This document shows, piece by piece, positions 13,001 to 13,726 of a stretch of 13,726 nucleotides of DNA. The stretch lies in the NCBI GenBank assembly GCA_030671745.1, contig DAOVHT010000021.1:1-13726 (forward strand), in the 5' to 3' direction. Position numbers and translations under genes: made by a program. The notes under the pieces were generated by a model. It saw only the letters and a program-made list of their open reading frames with translations. It ran no database searches and was not told the origin of the DNA. Each line of letters opens with the position of its first letter. Positions within the stretch are counted from its first letter, which is position 1. Origin of the DNA: Candidatus Nanohaloarchaea archaeon (GTDB lineage Archaea; EX4484-52; GLR71).

Positions 13001-13020
13001 AGTATATATGTCTTTCGGTT
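13001..13020 (-). promoter_or_regulatory. BRE/TATA promoter module of the secreted protein gene
   Basis: The minus strand reads AACCGAAAGACATATATACT, aligning base for base with the four other module copies. It predicts a transcript start near 12978, 18 bases before the upstream ATG (12960) and 57 before the preferred one (12921). Confidence 0.6.
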
Positions 13021-13089
13021 TTATGGGGCTGTTGTTTTTTTAAACGAACCACACCAAATACGACCCCCGCTACCAGAAATAGAAAATAC

Positions 13090-13116
13090 AAAAAAACATA
13101 GACCTGATTGCATCAG
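13090..13116 (-). terminator. Hairpin plus T7 terminator after the partial surface gene
   Basis: On the minus strand CTGAT-GCA-ATCAG (13104-13116) forms a 5-bp stem with a 3-base loop. Seven T follow at 13090-13096. It lies about 20 bases past the stop at 13138. Confidence 0.5.
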
Positions 13117-13137
13117 AATCAAACAATATCCTCAGGT

Positions 13138-13726
13138 TCACTCAAAAGGGTTTGATAAGATATCCTTAAGGTCTGATTTCTTATTCATCTCTTGTCTTTT
13201 TGGACCGCTCTTCTTTTTTATCTTATCTTTTTGTTTATTGACCTTAACCCCGGAGCTCTTTTTATTTTTTTTCAGATCCAAAGAAGATACAGCCTGAGAC
13301 CTTAAGACTTCTGTCCTTAGATGGTCAAGATATTGTGGAGCTATGGCAACATGCGGTGTTCTGATAAACCTTTTATTGGATATAAATATAGAGACAAATA
13401 TGAACATCAATAAAAATAGACCATTCCCCTGTCCCCCCAACACAAATCCTGTAACTGTATTGCTTATTGAAGACATGCCGGATGAAAAAGAGAATGTATC
13501 AAAAGAAGACGCTGTTGAGTCTATTTTTTCTGCCTCGGAAATATCGATATCACCCGTATCCACATCCAACTCAATATCTTTATTTGCATAGATTCCTTTT
13601 CCAGATTCTGCAGAAAGAGCTAGCAGATAATGGTTAAGACACGTATCGCAATCAGATGTATACTCAGGAATTGAAACATTGAATTGGACATCGATATATT
13701 TGCCGACACCCAACACACCTATGGAT
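13138..13726 (-). CDS. C-terminal part of a membrane-anchored surface protein (cut by window edge)
   Basis: The frame is open to the right edge; its apparent first methionine at 13716 is an internal GTG, so the gene starts outside the window. About 195 residues are visible. A beta-like extracellular segment opens it (VGKYIDVQFNVSIPEY, then a CDTC pair and HYLLALSAESGKGIYANKDIELDV). A Ser/Thr/Asp-rich stalk with IDSTASSFDTFSFSS follows, then one membrane helix (NGLFLLMFIFVSIFISNK). The long cytoplasmic tail is very lysine-rich (LKKNKKSSGVKVNKQKDKIKKK, KRQEMNKK). This is the same order as in the 448-residue protein at 10503-11849: outer beta domain, single anchor, basic tail. The tail might meet nucleic acid or acidic partners at the membrane. 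The family is not recognised. Confidence 0.7.
   Translation of the reverse strand, partial: SIGVLGVGKYIDVQFNVSIPEYTSDCDTCLNHYLLALSAESGKGIYANKDIELDVDTGDIDISEAEKIDSTASSFDTFSFSSGMSSISNTVTGFVLGGQGNGLFLLMFIFVSIFISNKRFIRTPHVAIAPQYLDHLRTEVLRSQAVSSLDLKKNKKSSGVKVNKQKDKIKKKSGPKRQEMNKKSDLKDILSNPFE

Noticed and set aside
1..13726. CRISPR array, insertion sequence, integrase or att site
   Set aside because: No regularly spaced repeats, transposase or recombinase motifs, or long terminal inverted repeats were found. The AAA+ protein has a TniB-like core but no transposon partners.

Overview
The window looks like chromosomal DNA of an AT-rich archaeon. The case rests on three things: archaea-only tRNA modification genes (archaeosine tRNA-guanine transglycosylase and an archaeosine synthase), TATA boxes about 26-30 bases before several start codons (leaderless transcripts), and T-tract terminators. 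The secreted and membrane-anchored beta-rich proteins with many N-glycosylation sequons, plus the small conserved membrane protein, resemble what is seen in DPANN-type lineages. The exact lineage cannot be fixed from this window alone.

Layout. 1-4980: a PRC-barrel protein (-), an ExeA/TniB-like AAA+ ATPase with a C-terminal winged helix (-), an RNA 2',3'-cyclic phosphodiesterase (+), a membrane-anchored OB-fold protein (+), a four-helix membrane protein (-) and full-length TgtA (-). 4981-5563: an AT-rich gap holding one convincing 29-residue single-membrane-span microprotein (-) behind a long leader. 5564-6414: a winged-helix regulator (-) divergent from a zinc-ribbon protein (+). Their shared control region holds a perfect 13-bp inverted repeat whose arms overlap both promoters. 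6466-9787: an EamA-type transporter, a radical SAM protein fused to an archaeosine synthase core, and an M24 metallopeptidase (all +). 9798-13726: a surface-protein block on the minus strand, with a coiled-coil/beta-sandwich protein, an Ig-like protein with signal peptide and C-terminal anchor, a secreted sequon-rich protein, and the end of another anchored surface protein running off the window.

How the genes fit together. TgtA inserts preQ0 at position 15 of tRNA. The fused protein at 7397-8710 carries both the ArcS signature PC-x3-KPY-x2-S-x2-H and a RaSEA-like radical SAM domain, so one polypeptide could carry out both remaining steps to archaeosine. This fusion is the strongest find in the window. 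Next are a 20-base BRE/TATA promoter module shared by five genes, the inverted repeat at the regulator promoter, the microprotein, and an unusual start region (AUU start, frameshift or homopolymer error) for the coiled-coil gene.
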